A DNA stretch of 64,000 nt from Anarhynchus alexandrinus (lineage: Eukaryota; Chordata; Aves; Charadriiformes; Charadriidae): the NCBI GenBank assembly GCA_008711295.1, contig VUYV01000191.1, positions 1,492,740 through 1,556,739 of the forward strand, read 5' to 3'. The position numbers and the translations under genes were made by a program. Below, one piece after another: positions 24,801 to 35,466 of this stretch; position 1 is the stretch's first letter, and every line of letters starts with the position of its first letter. The notes below the pieces were generated by a model. It was not told the DNA's origin, did not search any database, and worked only from the letters and a program-made list of their open reading frames with translations.

Positions 24801-26773
24801 GGTGAATGTTATTATTTTCCTCACTTCTACCCTTCTCCTTAAGAACTGGTAATCAATATTTCATTTGAATGTCTAAATTCCTCCCCCTCCTCCTCATCTT
24901 AAGGCTGTTTGTCCCTCTAGAGGCTCCTGGATGTGTAGTCTTCGTGCTAGATTCATAACAAATCTTATCCGGTAAGCATCATTTAAAGACAAAATACGCC
25001 TTTACAAATGGGGAAGGTAGAAATGCAGAGTTTTTCTCCCCTGTCTGCACTCTTGGTTTTCCTGTTCTCTTTTCAGATACTATACTGCAGCACAATGATA
25101 AAGATTTCCCATGAAATCTCAATCACTCACTCTACCTTAATTTCCCGTCATTTGATTCAAGGTCATTTCCTGTGGTCATTATCTGTCCAACATGTCTTCT
25201 GCTATTCCATATGCATTTTAAAAAGCTTGTCTTTTGTGTGTGTTTGTTAACATATCACATTTCTGCAAATTGGTTCAATTCATTAATAATTACATTGTTG
25301 TTCATGAAGTAAAATCTTTATTGCTGCCCTCCAGTTCCTATATTTGAGAAGGCCACTAAGGATTAAAACACAATGAGTCTACATTGCAGTGCAATTCTAC
25401 TGTTCAAAATAGTAGCTTTAAAAAAAAAAATCATAAAAACATAGATCTTTTTTAAATGTGCATATGTACTTTTGGTAAACTTTATGCTTCTTATTTTACA
25501 TATGAATACCAAAGAATGTATTTTAAAAGTAAAGAAAAAGAAGAGAAAACTTTCAAAAGCACTGAAGCACTGTCTGATTTTGTGGAGAGAGTTCCTGTCA
25601 AGCCATAATTGATTATTTATTTTAAGAAAGCTATATCTTCGCTCATTAAGAAAATAAGAAAGGTCAATTTGCTTTGCTCCTGGCTCTTGCAGTGAGATAT
25701 CTTATTCATCTTATATAACCAGTATGGAAATCACATGCACTGCACATTAATGCAAGAAATAAATATTTATTTGTGTATGTGCATATATTGACACACAGAG
25801 AACTCTTAAGGTGCTCCTATATCATATACAGAACTGTGACATACGGACACCTGTAAAGTGGGCAGTTTGGCTATTTAAAGAAGTGTTCCTTTATAAATAG
25901 CTTTGATATTAACTGACTCCTGAATTGCGTTTTTTTAGTTTTCTTTGTGTTTTTAAATAGTTAAAGCTTTGTGCGTTAGATATTTTTCATTACTAGGGGA
26001 GGGGAGTGTAATAAAAGTCCCACATAACGAGGAATTTTGTACAACAGGTGGAAGGTAAATGCAATAATTTTGGATTGCACATATGAACAGTGTATCAGTA
26101 GAGTTTCTGCTTGCACATACTGTGCAAATATATGTTTGGAAACTGGTGTGCTGTTCTAAAATGCAAAGTAGAATAATTACCAAAAATAAGTGAAAAGGTG
26201 CCGGAGTTAAAACTGTATAGAGTAAAAAACAGAGACTGATGACAAGGTCCATGTTTCTTAAAGCTAATTGTGGGGTTAAAGCATCAAAATCGGGATTTTT
26301 TTTCACTCTTTTCAATAAAACCTTTCAAAAAATAGAGGTGTTTCCACTAGAAAATATACAACTTTAGAAAAAGAAAAAAAGTTTCCTTTTTTTTGTATTT
26401 GTTCTTATTGTTTTTAACCAAAATTCTAACTTGTCTTTTCTAGTCACTTTGTGGCCTTTCCCTCCCAAATTATATAATCAGAAAAAACATACTGCTGTTT
26501 ACTAATACCAGAACAGTTATAGAAAGTGTAAAAATAATGGACACCTCGTTAGAATTTGAATACTTTGAATAATTTGTCTAACTGACCTGTAATACACAAA
26601 AGAAGAAAACACTGATAAATTAAATGTCTGAGGAAAATTTTAGCGCTAAGCATGGCATAGTAGGTTTCTGTCCCCCTCCATAAGGTTGAAGCAGATCAGC
26701 AGAAATTAAAATTAAATATTTAGATTTGTGTAAGATGGGAGATTGTTTTTGCCTAAGTTATGGGGGACATATT
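18835..26773. other. long stretch without recognised genes or transposons
   Basis: About 8 kb with no CR1 and no gene I can support. It holds a TTTA microsatellite, short poly(A) and poly(T) runs (for example near 23636-23647 and 24038-24050), and patches with more CpG than average (about 21440-21700 and 22195-22280). Open frames of 120 codons (18846-19208) and 83 codons (21451-21702) resemble no family. Confidence 0.5.
19748..19771. repeat. TTTA microsatellite
   Basis: About five TTTA units in tandem. Likely polymorphic, with no evident function. Confidence 0.9.
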
Positions 26774-26985
26774 GGTCATCTTGCTTCAGGATATGACGGA
26801 ATTGTCGCTAAAGACTGAGGAGGAATTCTGTCCCACCCTCACGGTACAGCAGTCTGTAGGTACATGGGGCGCCTTTCTGTCCTCTTAGGAGAGACCAGTT
26901 AGAGGTCACTGCCTGAAGCAAAGTGACAACTGGAATTGATGGGCCATCATCATTTTCAGTAATCTGCTCTGATTTAGCACAGAAG
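26774..26985 (+). mobile_element. very old amniote retroposon 3' tail, family uncertain
   Basis: An ordered set of words resembles a 3' region common in turtle and crocodilian retroposons as I know them: TTGCTTCAGG, GAGGAGGAATTCTGTCCCA, CCTGAAGCA, GATGGGCCATC and a final TCTGATTTAG. In the better-known form these correspond to tgcttcaggg, gaagaaatt..ccc, ctgaagca, gatgg(a/g)cca and tctgat(c/t)(c/t)ag. The copy is heavily diverged. I cannot say whether it belongs to an L2/CR1-like LINE or a SINE using such a tail. Confidence 0.42.
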
Positions 26986-29094
26986 TATTATCTGAAGTGA
27001 AGAAAGATCATAGTAATCCATTCAGCAGTTAGTTTTTATTTATGTCGTTTGAGTTCTTTAACCTCGCTAGAAAAATTCGCCTTTTCAAATTGTTTTTTTG
27101 GATTGAGAGAAAGGAAATGGAGCGATGCAAAATAAAGCTGCTAACTGTAAATCTGTCCAACCTTCTACAGATATGTGAGCACTTTTATGCAGAATTTGAA
27201 TAGGAGTAAAGTCAAGGGGTTGGCTACAAAGAAAGCACATCATCCACTGCCGTGCCTGTATTGCCACTGCCCCGTTAAGAGAAGAGCTGCCTTTTGTCTG
27301 CTGAGACACGCATAAGGCAGCTCCGCGTATGATCCGTAGCTTGAGAGAAAAAAAAATCTGTCTTCTCTGTCTGCCCAAGGAGTAGACTTCGATTTTGTTT
27401 CCAGAATTTGGTCTTGCGTTGTACCTGCGCTGAAATTCCCAACGCGCAGGCAGATTGGTTCCTGTCTTCTGCTTGATCTCCATAATAGTTCCTAGTTCTC
27501 ATAGTTAATGGCAGAAAGATGACCTAGTACAAACAGGTAATGGCCAAAGATGATCTAGTGCAAATCATAGCAATTTGTAACTTATGAAACTTTTCCTTTT
27601 GGTTTTGGTGAATTTCATAATTCATTTTGTGAAGACAAATCCTTTAAGAAATGTCACGAGTGGCCTTGAAGGCAATATTTCTTGCCTTACATAATATCTA
27701 GTCACTACTTACTGAACAATACCTCTCTTATCACTTTGTCTTACCTTTCTTTCTCTGTAGCTTATTCCCCAGCATTAAAGTTCAGAGGTTAACATGAAAA
27801 CGAAGAGTGGAATTATGAGGGTGATTGGATTTGACAGGAAGAAAGAAAATGAAGTTGGACTTTTTCTTTATAACCTATTTTTGGTATGGTATAGCACTTG
27901 CCAAGCTATCTTGGGTCTATTCCATCATCCCTTCAAATTTTGCACACATAAATCTATATTAATGGCATCAGAGAATGTGAATATAGGAAAGAAACTCCTA
28001 AAAATTCAGCATACTTGCTTACATTACTTATAAGTAATCCCTGGTTCTAGAAAATTTTATTACAAGATCATTAATTCCCCATAAACCAGTTGTCAGTAGG
28101 CCGAGTGATTCTGTACAGAGAATGTCAATGTCAGTTACTCAAAAATCTGTGCAGATTTAGTGACAGTGGGTGTATTTTAGAATTCAGTTCTTAGTATGGT
28201 CTTGATTTGTGAGAAGGATCAGCTGATTTATAGACCATATATAGAACTACCAAAAAGCGTCTACTTTGTTCCCTTTTGTTACCACATTTTCTTAGAAAAT
28301 GTTATCAGTATTAATGATAAAATTCTTGCTCCCAATTAATTAGTGGCTGAAACAGCTGAACAGGGATGCTGTGCTTCCAAACCAAAGGATAAATTTTCTG
28401 TTTCTAAAAGCAGCAGTTATTTTCTTACTTTGTTTTCTTTTATTTGGTTTTTCTACCCCTGCTATCTAAGCTTTTTTGGAGCAATTGTGCATGGTTTCTA
28501 ACATGCTGTCTTATATTCTTGTGCCTGCTGGTACATAACTTTTAATTGCCACCCAGTCAAAACATAAATAAGCTAACTGGTTATTATAAATTTGTTTTCT
28601 TGCAGAAAACATTTTAATCGTATGTAAGGGTTTTTTGTACAAGAATTGTTGAATCCACTCTCCACAGTATTCTCACTTAGGAAGGAGGATCTGCTATGGG
28701 CTGGATTTTTCTAAGCATACTTAATGGCTTTGTGATTTTCATACTTTTAGCAAATTATGAAGAAGTTAGTTAATTGCCCAGATAGTGTTTTTAAAAACCT
28801 GAGGATTGAGGGAGCAGTACATTATTACAGACTGTTGGGAAAACACTCAAATATGCATGCATTCCTTTAGAAGACTTTTATTTGTTTAAACTTGTCGTTG
28901 GTGCTAATGGAGCTAATTTTGAGCATTTTTGGAAGAAGGAATCAGGCCAGTCTCTAGAAACGTCAGTGCCACTATGTGGAAATGTCACAGTTTTTTGCAG
29001 TCAGTTGGTGGCAGATGTTAAGAGGACGCAACTGAATGATTTCTTTCTATCCCTTATGAAAAAAAGAATGCAGACATTGATGTATACTAACAGG
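26986..29094. other. no recognised gene
   Basis: Contains the longest non-CR1 minus-strand frame (27085-27483, 132 codons). Its translation has no motif, no repeat character and no similarity that I recognise. Otherwise ordinary AT-rich DNA. Confidence 0.5.
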
Positions 29095-29210
29095 TTAGAT
29101 TCATAGTTTTCTTTAGATTCATAGATTTTTTTTCTTTAGATTCACAGCTTTTTTTTAACAAGCAGTATTTATTATATAAATTATATATATATAAATTTAT
29201 ATAAATTATT
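29095..29210. repeat. short tandem repeat and AT-rich tract
   Basis: TTTAGATTCATAG-like units occur three times (29095-29147), separated by T-rich spacers. They are followed at 29167-29210 by a TATA/ATAAATT tract that is nearly self-complementary. Confidence 0.75.
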
Positions 29211-29720
29211 GTTTTGCTGGATTTGCTATAGAAGTCTGAAAAGTTAGCACTGCTCCGCTGCAAATCTAGAGTGAGCTGATGCTTTCCAACAAATGCTGCA
29301 CCTTTGTCTTGGGCACTTTTGAACTCTCATTCCCTTTTAATTATTTAAGTAAATTTTAATTTCCTTACCTTTTCCAACTAAGAAACTCCAGGGAGCACTT
29401 TCAGGAAATTTCATTTACTACATATTCTCTGTTATCAACCCCATCGGACTGAATAAAAGGCAGAGAATGCAGTTTGGCTTTCATTACTTAATACAACCTA
29501 GATTGTCATATAATGGAAGCTGTTCTTTTGACCTTGTTTGCTAAAACACTAGTTCCATACTATTTATAAACCACATTCTCTGTTGTGCCTCCCCCTTCTC
29601 AAATCACACTTTATTTCAATGATCTCCATGGTCTCTGTGTGTACTAGACTGTCATGCCTTGTTTTCCCTCTGTGATCGACCCTGCTTGAGCAGGGGGGTT
29701 GGAGAAGGTACCTCCAGAGA

Positions 29721-30474
29721 CAGAATCATAGAATGGTTTAGGTTGGAAAGGACCTTGAAGATCATCGAGTTCCAACCCCCCTGCCATAGGCAGGGACACC
29801 TCCCACCAGACCAGGTTGCCCAAGGCCACGTCCAGCCTGGCCTTGAACACCTCCAGGGATGGGGCCTCAACAACCTCTCTGGGCAACCTGTGCCAGTGCC
29901 TCACCACCCTCAAAGGGAAAAACTTCTTCCTCATGTTCAATCTAAACCTGCCCTCTTCCAGTTTGAAGCCATTCCCCCTCGTCCTGTCACTCCATGCCCC
30001 AGTAAAAAGTCCTTCCCCAGCTCTCCTGTAGGCCCCCTTTAGGTACTGAAAGGCCGCAATAAGATCTCCCTGGAGCCTTCTCTTCTCCAGGCTGAACAGC
30101 CCCAACTCTTTCAGCCTCTCCTCATAGGAGAGGTGCTCCAGCCCTCACATCATCCTCGTGGCCCTCCTCTGGACACGCTCCAGCAGGTCCATGTCCTTCT
30201 TCTGTTGGGGACTCCAGAGCTGGACGCAGTACTCCAGGTGGGGTCTCACGAGAGTGGAGTAGAGGGGCAGAATCACCTCCCTCGCCCTGCTGGCCACACT
30301 TCTTTTGATGCAGCCCAGGATGCGGTTGGCCTTCTGGGCTGCGATCGCACATTGCTGGCTCATGTTGAGCTTCTCGTCGATCAGCACACCCAGGTCCTTC
30401 TCCTCAGTGCTGCTCTCCAGCCATTCCCCACCCAACCTATAATTGTGCTTGGGATTGCCCCGACCCAGATGTAA
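29721..30474 (-). mobile_element. young, well-preserved CR1 LINE
   Basis: The largest well-preserved antisense CR1 here, about 750 bp. It has a clean tail at 29721 (CAGAATCATAGAATGGTTTA), the 3' region, and about 230 codons of ORF2. It extends to the CTGGGTCGGGGCAATCCC block at its 5' break near 30474. Long same-frame coding stretches and the close match to the 13.4-kb copy suggest a relatively recent insertion. The 5' truncation leaves no promoter, endonuclease or RT core. Confidence 0.96.
29760..30435 (-). pseudogene. CR1 ORF2 C-terminal part with one premature stop
   Basis: The frame from 30435 runs for 96 codons with the blocks [35 protein letters not shown] and [20 protein letters not shown]. 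It then meets a TGA at 30145-30147. The same frame continues without a shift through [14 protein letters not shown] and [15 protein letters not shown] toward the 3' tail. In the 13.4-kb copy the stop position is a glutamine codon, so a single substitution accounts for the break. Where the true ORF2 stop lies relative to the short 3' UTR is not certain. The protein fragment lacks the catalytic RT region and is not functional. Confidence 0.88.
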
Positions 30475-31248
30475 GATCCCTTCCCAACCTCAACCATCCT
30501 GGGATTCTGTGATCTTGATAGTCAGCGTAAAGCGCTAAGGGTGAGGTTGGCACCTTCTGTTGGAGTTCCCACCTTTACCCACATTTAATTCATTTATATG
30601 AATGAATACACCTTACTCAATACTCTTGGGTACCTCCTGCCTTGAGCACATATCACAAACGGCTTTATGCTGTTTCCATGTCCCGTGGACATCTTGGCAT
30701 GAATATTTGGGAGCCGGTGCTGTAACTTTGGGGGTTAGGTTTATCATACCCTTGGATAAGTGTCATTAGCTTCAAATTCATTTGCAGTCAAAGCAGGTAA
30801 TGTGGTAATTTACAGTGATCCAAATGGATGATGCAATTAAAATGTTTGTGAAAAATAGATAAAGAAAGAAAGACAGAAGGAAAACGGCAATGAATCTAGG
30901 TGCATGAAGAGTAAAACTGAGAGACCTCTGTCCTCACATGTGGGGAGAAACTTACTGCATATGCTTTCCTGATTCTGTTGCCAGGGATTTAGTCTTCGGG
31001 CACACTTTTTATCTCAGGTTACAGACCTGAGAGGTTACGGGCTCTCTTTCTTGGAACGTAACCACTCAAGGAATCCTTCAAGATTACAATCAGTTTGAAT
31101 TCACTTTGCTCATTTCCCTTTCCCCCTGCTAAAGCACATGGTCACTTCTAGTTCATTCAGAAAGTAGTCTTAATAGTCTGCTTTTGAAGATACATAAGTT
31201 AGTTTGCCAAACTAGTTTCACTGCTTGTGCTTCATCTAATTGTCTGAC

Positions 31249-31308
31249 TTAACAAGAGGTTAAACTCCTTGTTAAGGAGTTAAGGAGTTAAGTTTAACCT
31301 CTTGTTAA
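31249..31308. repeat. perfect 18-bp inverted repeat (hairpin)
   Basis: Left arm TTAACAAGAGGTTAAACT (31249-31266) and right arm AGTTTAACCTCTTGTTAA (31291-31308) are exact reverse complements around a 24-base loop. The loop itself repeats GGAGTTAA words. No transposon ends are recognisable. Confidence 0.92.
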
Positions 31309-31315
31309 AGAGGTT

Positions 31316-31405
31316 AAGCTGGCTCTGTGTGTCTGTGTGTCTCCATCTACTCACCCATGTANACACTAAGCTGGCTCTGTGTGTCTCCATCTACTCACCC
31401 ATGTA
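31316..31405. repeat. direct duplication around a single N
   Basis: AAGCTGGCTCTGTGTGTCT and the following CTCCATCTACTCACCCATGTA text occurs at 31316-31361 and again at 31368-31405. The first copy has an extra 8-base GTGTGTCT unit. One undetermined base (31362) lies between them. An N at the junction suggests an unresolved contig join with duplicated ends. Confidence 0.9.
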
Positions 31406-34400
31406 TTTCTTACCTATCTGTACATCAGCAAATATGCCTGATAAAGTATCTAATTGTGATTAATACTTTAATTCGTCATGACTGAAACTGGCTATGATGG
31501 CCTCTGGGGGAAAATGGTTAGAATATTATGATGTATTATATTCCAAAAGTCCATCATTTAAAGACACTAGCGTCACCATTTAGCAAGGCGGAGAATTCAG
31601 ACCGTTTGGCCAGATGGCCATCGGCAACAGAAGATAGATGTCGGTGTTTGAAAGGCTTTGGGACCTCTGGAAGAAGGACACGAGTCAGCCTAAAAAAATG
31701 TGAATTCTAAGTAATACAATCGGTGTTATAACAAACATAAATAAATGTGTTAGGAACATCAAGAAAAGGAATGAAAACAAAAAAGATACAGGTGGATGAT
31801 TTCCAAAAAGTATTTGCTTTGCCGTACTCTTGACTGAGGCAAACCAATCGCAGAGCTTGTGATAGACTGAAAATGCATTGAAACAGAAATACCCGTTTAG
31901 GCACACGAGTGGTTGTGTTCACAGGCACACTGAGGAACACAACTCACCGAGAAATCCGGGAAATCAAGCGGACTGCACAAGTCCACGAACTGTGAGCTCT
32001 CAGTGCTCTTCTGGGTGAGGGGTGTTTCAGTCTGATCACACCTAACTTCATTGTTGTTACCCGCAGCCTTTCATGTACTAATTTTTGAAAGTCACCTAGC
32101 AACTTGGTTCCATCAGCCTTCGCTTTTACTATCCTCTAATTTTGGAGGCATTTTTATGCCTTATCATGCTTGTACAGCAATGCAGTACCTGGCAAGCATG
32201 GACATCCAGATGTGCTGACTGCAATAAGGTACCATTTAAAAATATTTAGACTCCACTTCATAAAAAAGAGAAAAAAGCCTTGAAATTCAGCAGTAATCCT
32301 GGAGCAGGCTAGAAACATCAGGAAATGTCAGTGCTTGTAGCCTGACAGATGCTTCAGGTTATGACAGAACCAATTCGGTAGACTTTATATGGCCATATGT
32401 GCATGACATGTATGTACATTATGTTATTTTTTCTTTCTCTAGTCCCCTCTGTTACTACCTGCTGGTGTCTCAGGTTATTTCATAAATCTTCTTGAACATA
32501 TTGACACACAAAGGAAAAAGTGATTAGGATGCCTGCACGATTTTCTGTTTTATCATAGATTTTTAATATATGCATAAAATATATGTATTTTATAATATAT
32601 ATTTTATGTTTCTTTTAAGTGTTTTGGAAAAGCAGCAACAATTGGAGAACTCTCACCCTTTCCTTTATGCTCATCCAGGTTTTGAACAGAGACGGGATGA
32701 TCTTTTCCTGGAACCTGTGGGGCAGGCGTCTTGTTCTAATTGCGCTCAGCTATGGATAGGTACAAAAAGAGTAAAAGAACAGAACTACTCTCCTCAGCTT
32801 TCAGAAATCTACAGCTTAGGGAAAATGGTGAGCTAGAAGTGGTGTGTTTGAATTTACTAGCCCTTCATCAGTCTTGCTTCCATTAATTTGCCGGTGTAAG
32901 ATGGGATGTCCTTAGCATTCTCCGTGCTGTGACATGCGCATTTAGAGCGTAGCAATGGAGGTTACTTCCGATCTTATTGTTTTTGTTGGCTTACTTTTCA
33001 TATTCGTGTTGTAATTACAGCTGGAGTTCCTGGCTTAGTGCACAATTATAAGCCACTGTACTTTTTATTTTGAAGTAAAAGGGGAGGAAGAAGAACCGTT
33101 AGCATCTGGCAACCACACCTTGCTTCATCCGAGCCCCCAGAGTCTTGGTATGGTGCATTAATTTTTCAGTTTGTAATTTGCCAGCTGCATTTAATGGAAC
33201 CAATTTTCATTACATCTGTTCTATGGTTCAAAGAGCTCTTTTAGTTGCCAAAGGGGGCCAGCTTCACACAGATTCGGAGAGGGTGCTAATACACTGTATC
33301 TTGAAGTATTAGATAACTAGGGATGGTTTTATAGCAAACAGATTATTTTTTACAGAGGCAAATTCTATATTCATGACTTGCCACTATTAGAATTCAAATT
33401 TAAACTGCTTAAGTCTCTTCCTCGGGAACCATATATTGATTTTCATGTAATTTTCTTCATAATATCCTCTGATTACTTATCTTTTCAATCAACGATATAT
33501 TTCTATTTATTGGTGAAAGAAGACTTAATTACACGGGTAAATCCTGTTTTCAAACTAAGAATAGTTTAGAAAAGTTTTGTAATGAAATACTAAAAGATAT
33601 GAGGAATAACTCTGTGTAATTTTCAGCACTAAGACAAGGCATTTTTTATACCGAAACAAACTCGCATTACCGGGACAACTGCACACGTTGTGCATCATTT
33701 TAATCTTCATAAAATGTGTAGCAGTTGTGTGGTATTAAATTCAAGATTCCACTTGACAGCAACTTTCAATGAAAAGGCTTTTCCTCATGGGCTGAAGAAA
33801 ATTTGAAATGTTCTACTACACTTTGAAGTTCTAAAGCATCAGCCGAGTGAGAATTATAAAGCATTAATCCTGAAGAGTTTCCACCTGACAGTCATGAAAT
33901 AGCATACCTGTGTGAAAAGTGACTCAGTTTTACTTCCTCGGGCAATACTTTCCTTTTTTTCTGCTGCTTCAGAAACATCATGCATCATGTCGTAGTGAGA
34001 CGATGGCCTTGGAATGACTGGATCCTTTTCAAATCACTGAAGTCGACAGTATCACTGTATTTATCTAAGACATTTCAATGACATTTATAAAAGTTGTTTA
34101 TTCTAGGAGTTTTATTCTAGTTCGGTAAGCCACGTGAAAGTTGCTCCAAAACAGTAATCAAGAAGTTATTTTCACCGTGTTGTTTTAAACAGTTGTTGTT
34201 TGTAAGGCTAAAAACATAATTATAAGAGCAAACGTATTAGCAAGAGGTCATATGCGATTTAATAACACTACACACAAGGTAATGTACGTACAGTACTCAA
34301 TTTTGCACTAGTTCACCTGCTTCTTCGCTATCAGCGGGGTTATCTCCTGGCGATTTCAGTCGGGATCAGGGCCTAAGATAACGGATTTTCATTTCAGGAA

Positions 34401-34572
34401 AATTTTATTTTTCTTTCTGTGAAGTATTTCTTTTATGTTTGGTTTTTTTTTTTTTTAATTACAAAAGCACACATTTGCTGTGCCTCTTTGTCTTTAGTAA
34501 TACACCTGTTCTGCTTCAAAAACCTGGTACTTGAAGACTCCTGTTTTTTCTCTCTGCTGCAATACATTGTGT
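31406..34572. other. no recognised gene
   Basis: AT-rich DNA with an AT run near 32570-32612 and short unassigned reading frames. No transposon recognised. Confidence 0.55.
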
Positions 34573-35410
34573 ATCATAGAACCATAGAATCCCAGGTTGG
34601 AAGGGACCTCAAGGATCATCTGGTCCAACCTTTCTTGGCAAAAGCACGGTCTAGGGAAGATGGCCCAGCACCCTGTCCAGCTGAATCTTAAAAGTGTCCA
34701 ATGGTGGGGAATCCACCACTTCCCTGGGGCGGTTATTCCAAGGGCTGATTGTTCTCAGTGTGGAAAATGTGTCCAGTCAGAATCTCCAGTCTTGTGTCCA
34801 GTCGGAACGTCCCCTGGAGTAACTTGTACCCATTACCCCATGTCTTTTCCATGTGACTCCTTGTAAAAAGGGAGTCTCCATCTTCTTTGTAGCACCCTTT
34901 TAATACTGGAACATGGTGATAAGGTCTCCTGTAAGCCTTCTTTCCTCAAGGCTGAACAAACCCAGTTCTCTCAGCCTTTCCTCATACGGCAGGCCTTCCA
35001 GTCCTTGGATCACCTTGGTGGCCTTTCTCTGGACCCTCTCCAGCCTGTCCACATCTCTCTGGTATAGCGGGGACCAAAACTGAACACAGGATTCCTGGTG
35101 TGGCCTGACCAGCTCTGAGCAGAGTGGGGTAATGACTTCTTTGTCTCTGCTGGTGGTGCCCTTGTTGGTGCAGCCCTGCATCTTCTTGGCTTTCTTTGTC
35201 ACAGCAGCACACTGTTCGCTCCTATTGAGCTTGTTGTCCACCAGGACCCCCAGGGGCCTTTCCACAGAGCTGCTCTCCAGCCGGGTAGATCCCAGCCTGT
35301 GCTGCACTCCTGGATGATGTTTTCCCAGGTGCAAGACCTTACCCTTGTCCTTGCTGAACTTCATGAGGTTCTTGCTAGCCCACTCTTCCAGCCTCTCCAG
35401 GTATTCTTCT
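34573..35410 (-). mobile_element. CR1 LINE of a more divergent subfamily
   Basis: An antisense CR1 whose tail starts at 34573 (ATCATAGAACCATAGAATCC), followed by the CAGGTTGGAAGGGACCTCAA block. This differs from the 13.4-kb subfamily (GGTTGGAAAGGACCTTGAAG). The element is recognisable up to about 35410, where the LERLEEWASKNL block is encoded on the minus strand. The precise 5' break is uncertain, as the open frame continues to 35466. Confidence 0.9.
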
Positions 35411-35466
35411 CTTTGCAAGGGAGCATTGTAAGAAAACTCTTGCAATTTGATTTGAATCAGTTTCAT
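34900..35466 (-). pseudogene. CR1 ORF2 C-terminal fragment, 188 codons open
   Basis: The longest open CR1 frame in the window. Blocks in order: EWASKNLMKFSKDKGKVLHL, RPLGVLVDNKLNRSEQCAAV, ELVRPHQESCVQFWSP, RDVDRLERVQRKATKVIQGL and [20 protein letters not shown]. This is the segment of the LINE protein just C-terminal to the reverse-transcriptase core. The first dozen or so codons may lie outside the element. The frame closes at 34900, before the tail region, so this copy is shifted or terminated earlier than the 29.7-kb one. Its survival over 188 codons is consistent with moderate age, not with function. Confidence 0.88.

Larger units (their letters stand above)
29674..30514 (+). mobile_element. 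old sense CR1 tail split by a younger antisense CR1
   Basis: The left piece (29674-29720) reads GATCGACCCTGCTTGAGCAG and on to ACCTCCAGAGA. The right piece (about 30475-30514) reads CCCTTCCCAACCTCAACC and on to GGATTCTGTGATC. Together they form the last part of a sense CR1 of a GACCTCCAGAGGTCCCTTCC-type subfamily. The 750 bases between them are a younger antisense CR1, so this is a second nested insertion, here in opposite orientation. Confidence 0.8.

Noticed and set aside
27085..27483. 132-codon open frame on the minus strand
   Set aside because: No recognisable domain, signal peptide or codon pattern. A frame of this length is expected occasionally in 64 kb of six-frame translation.
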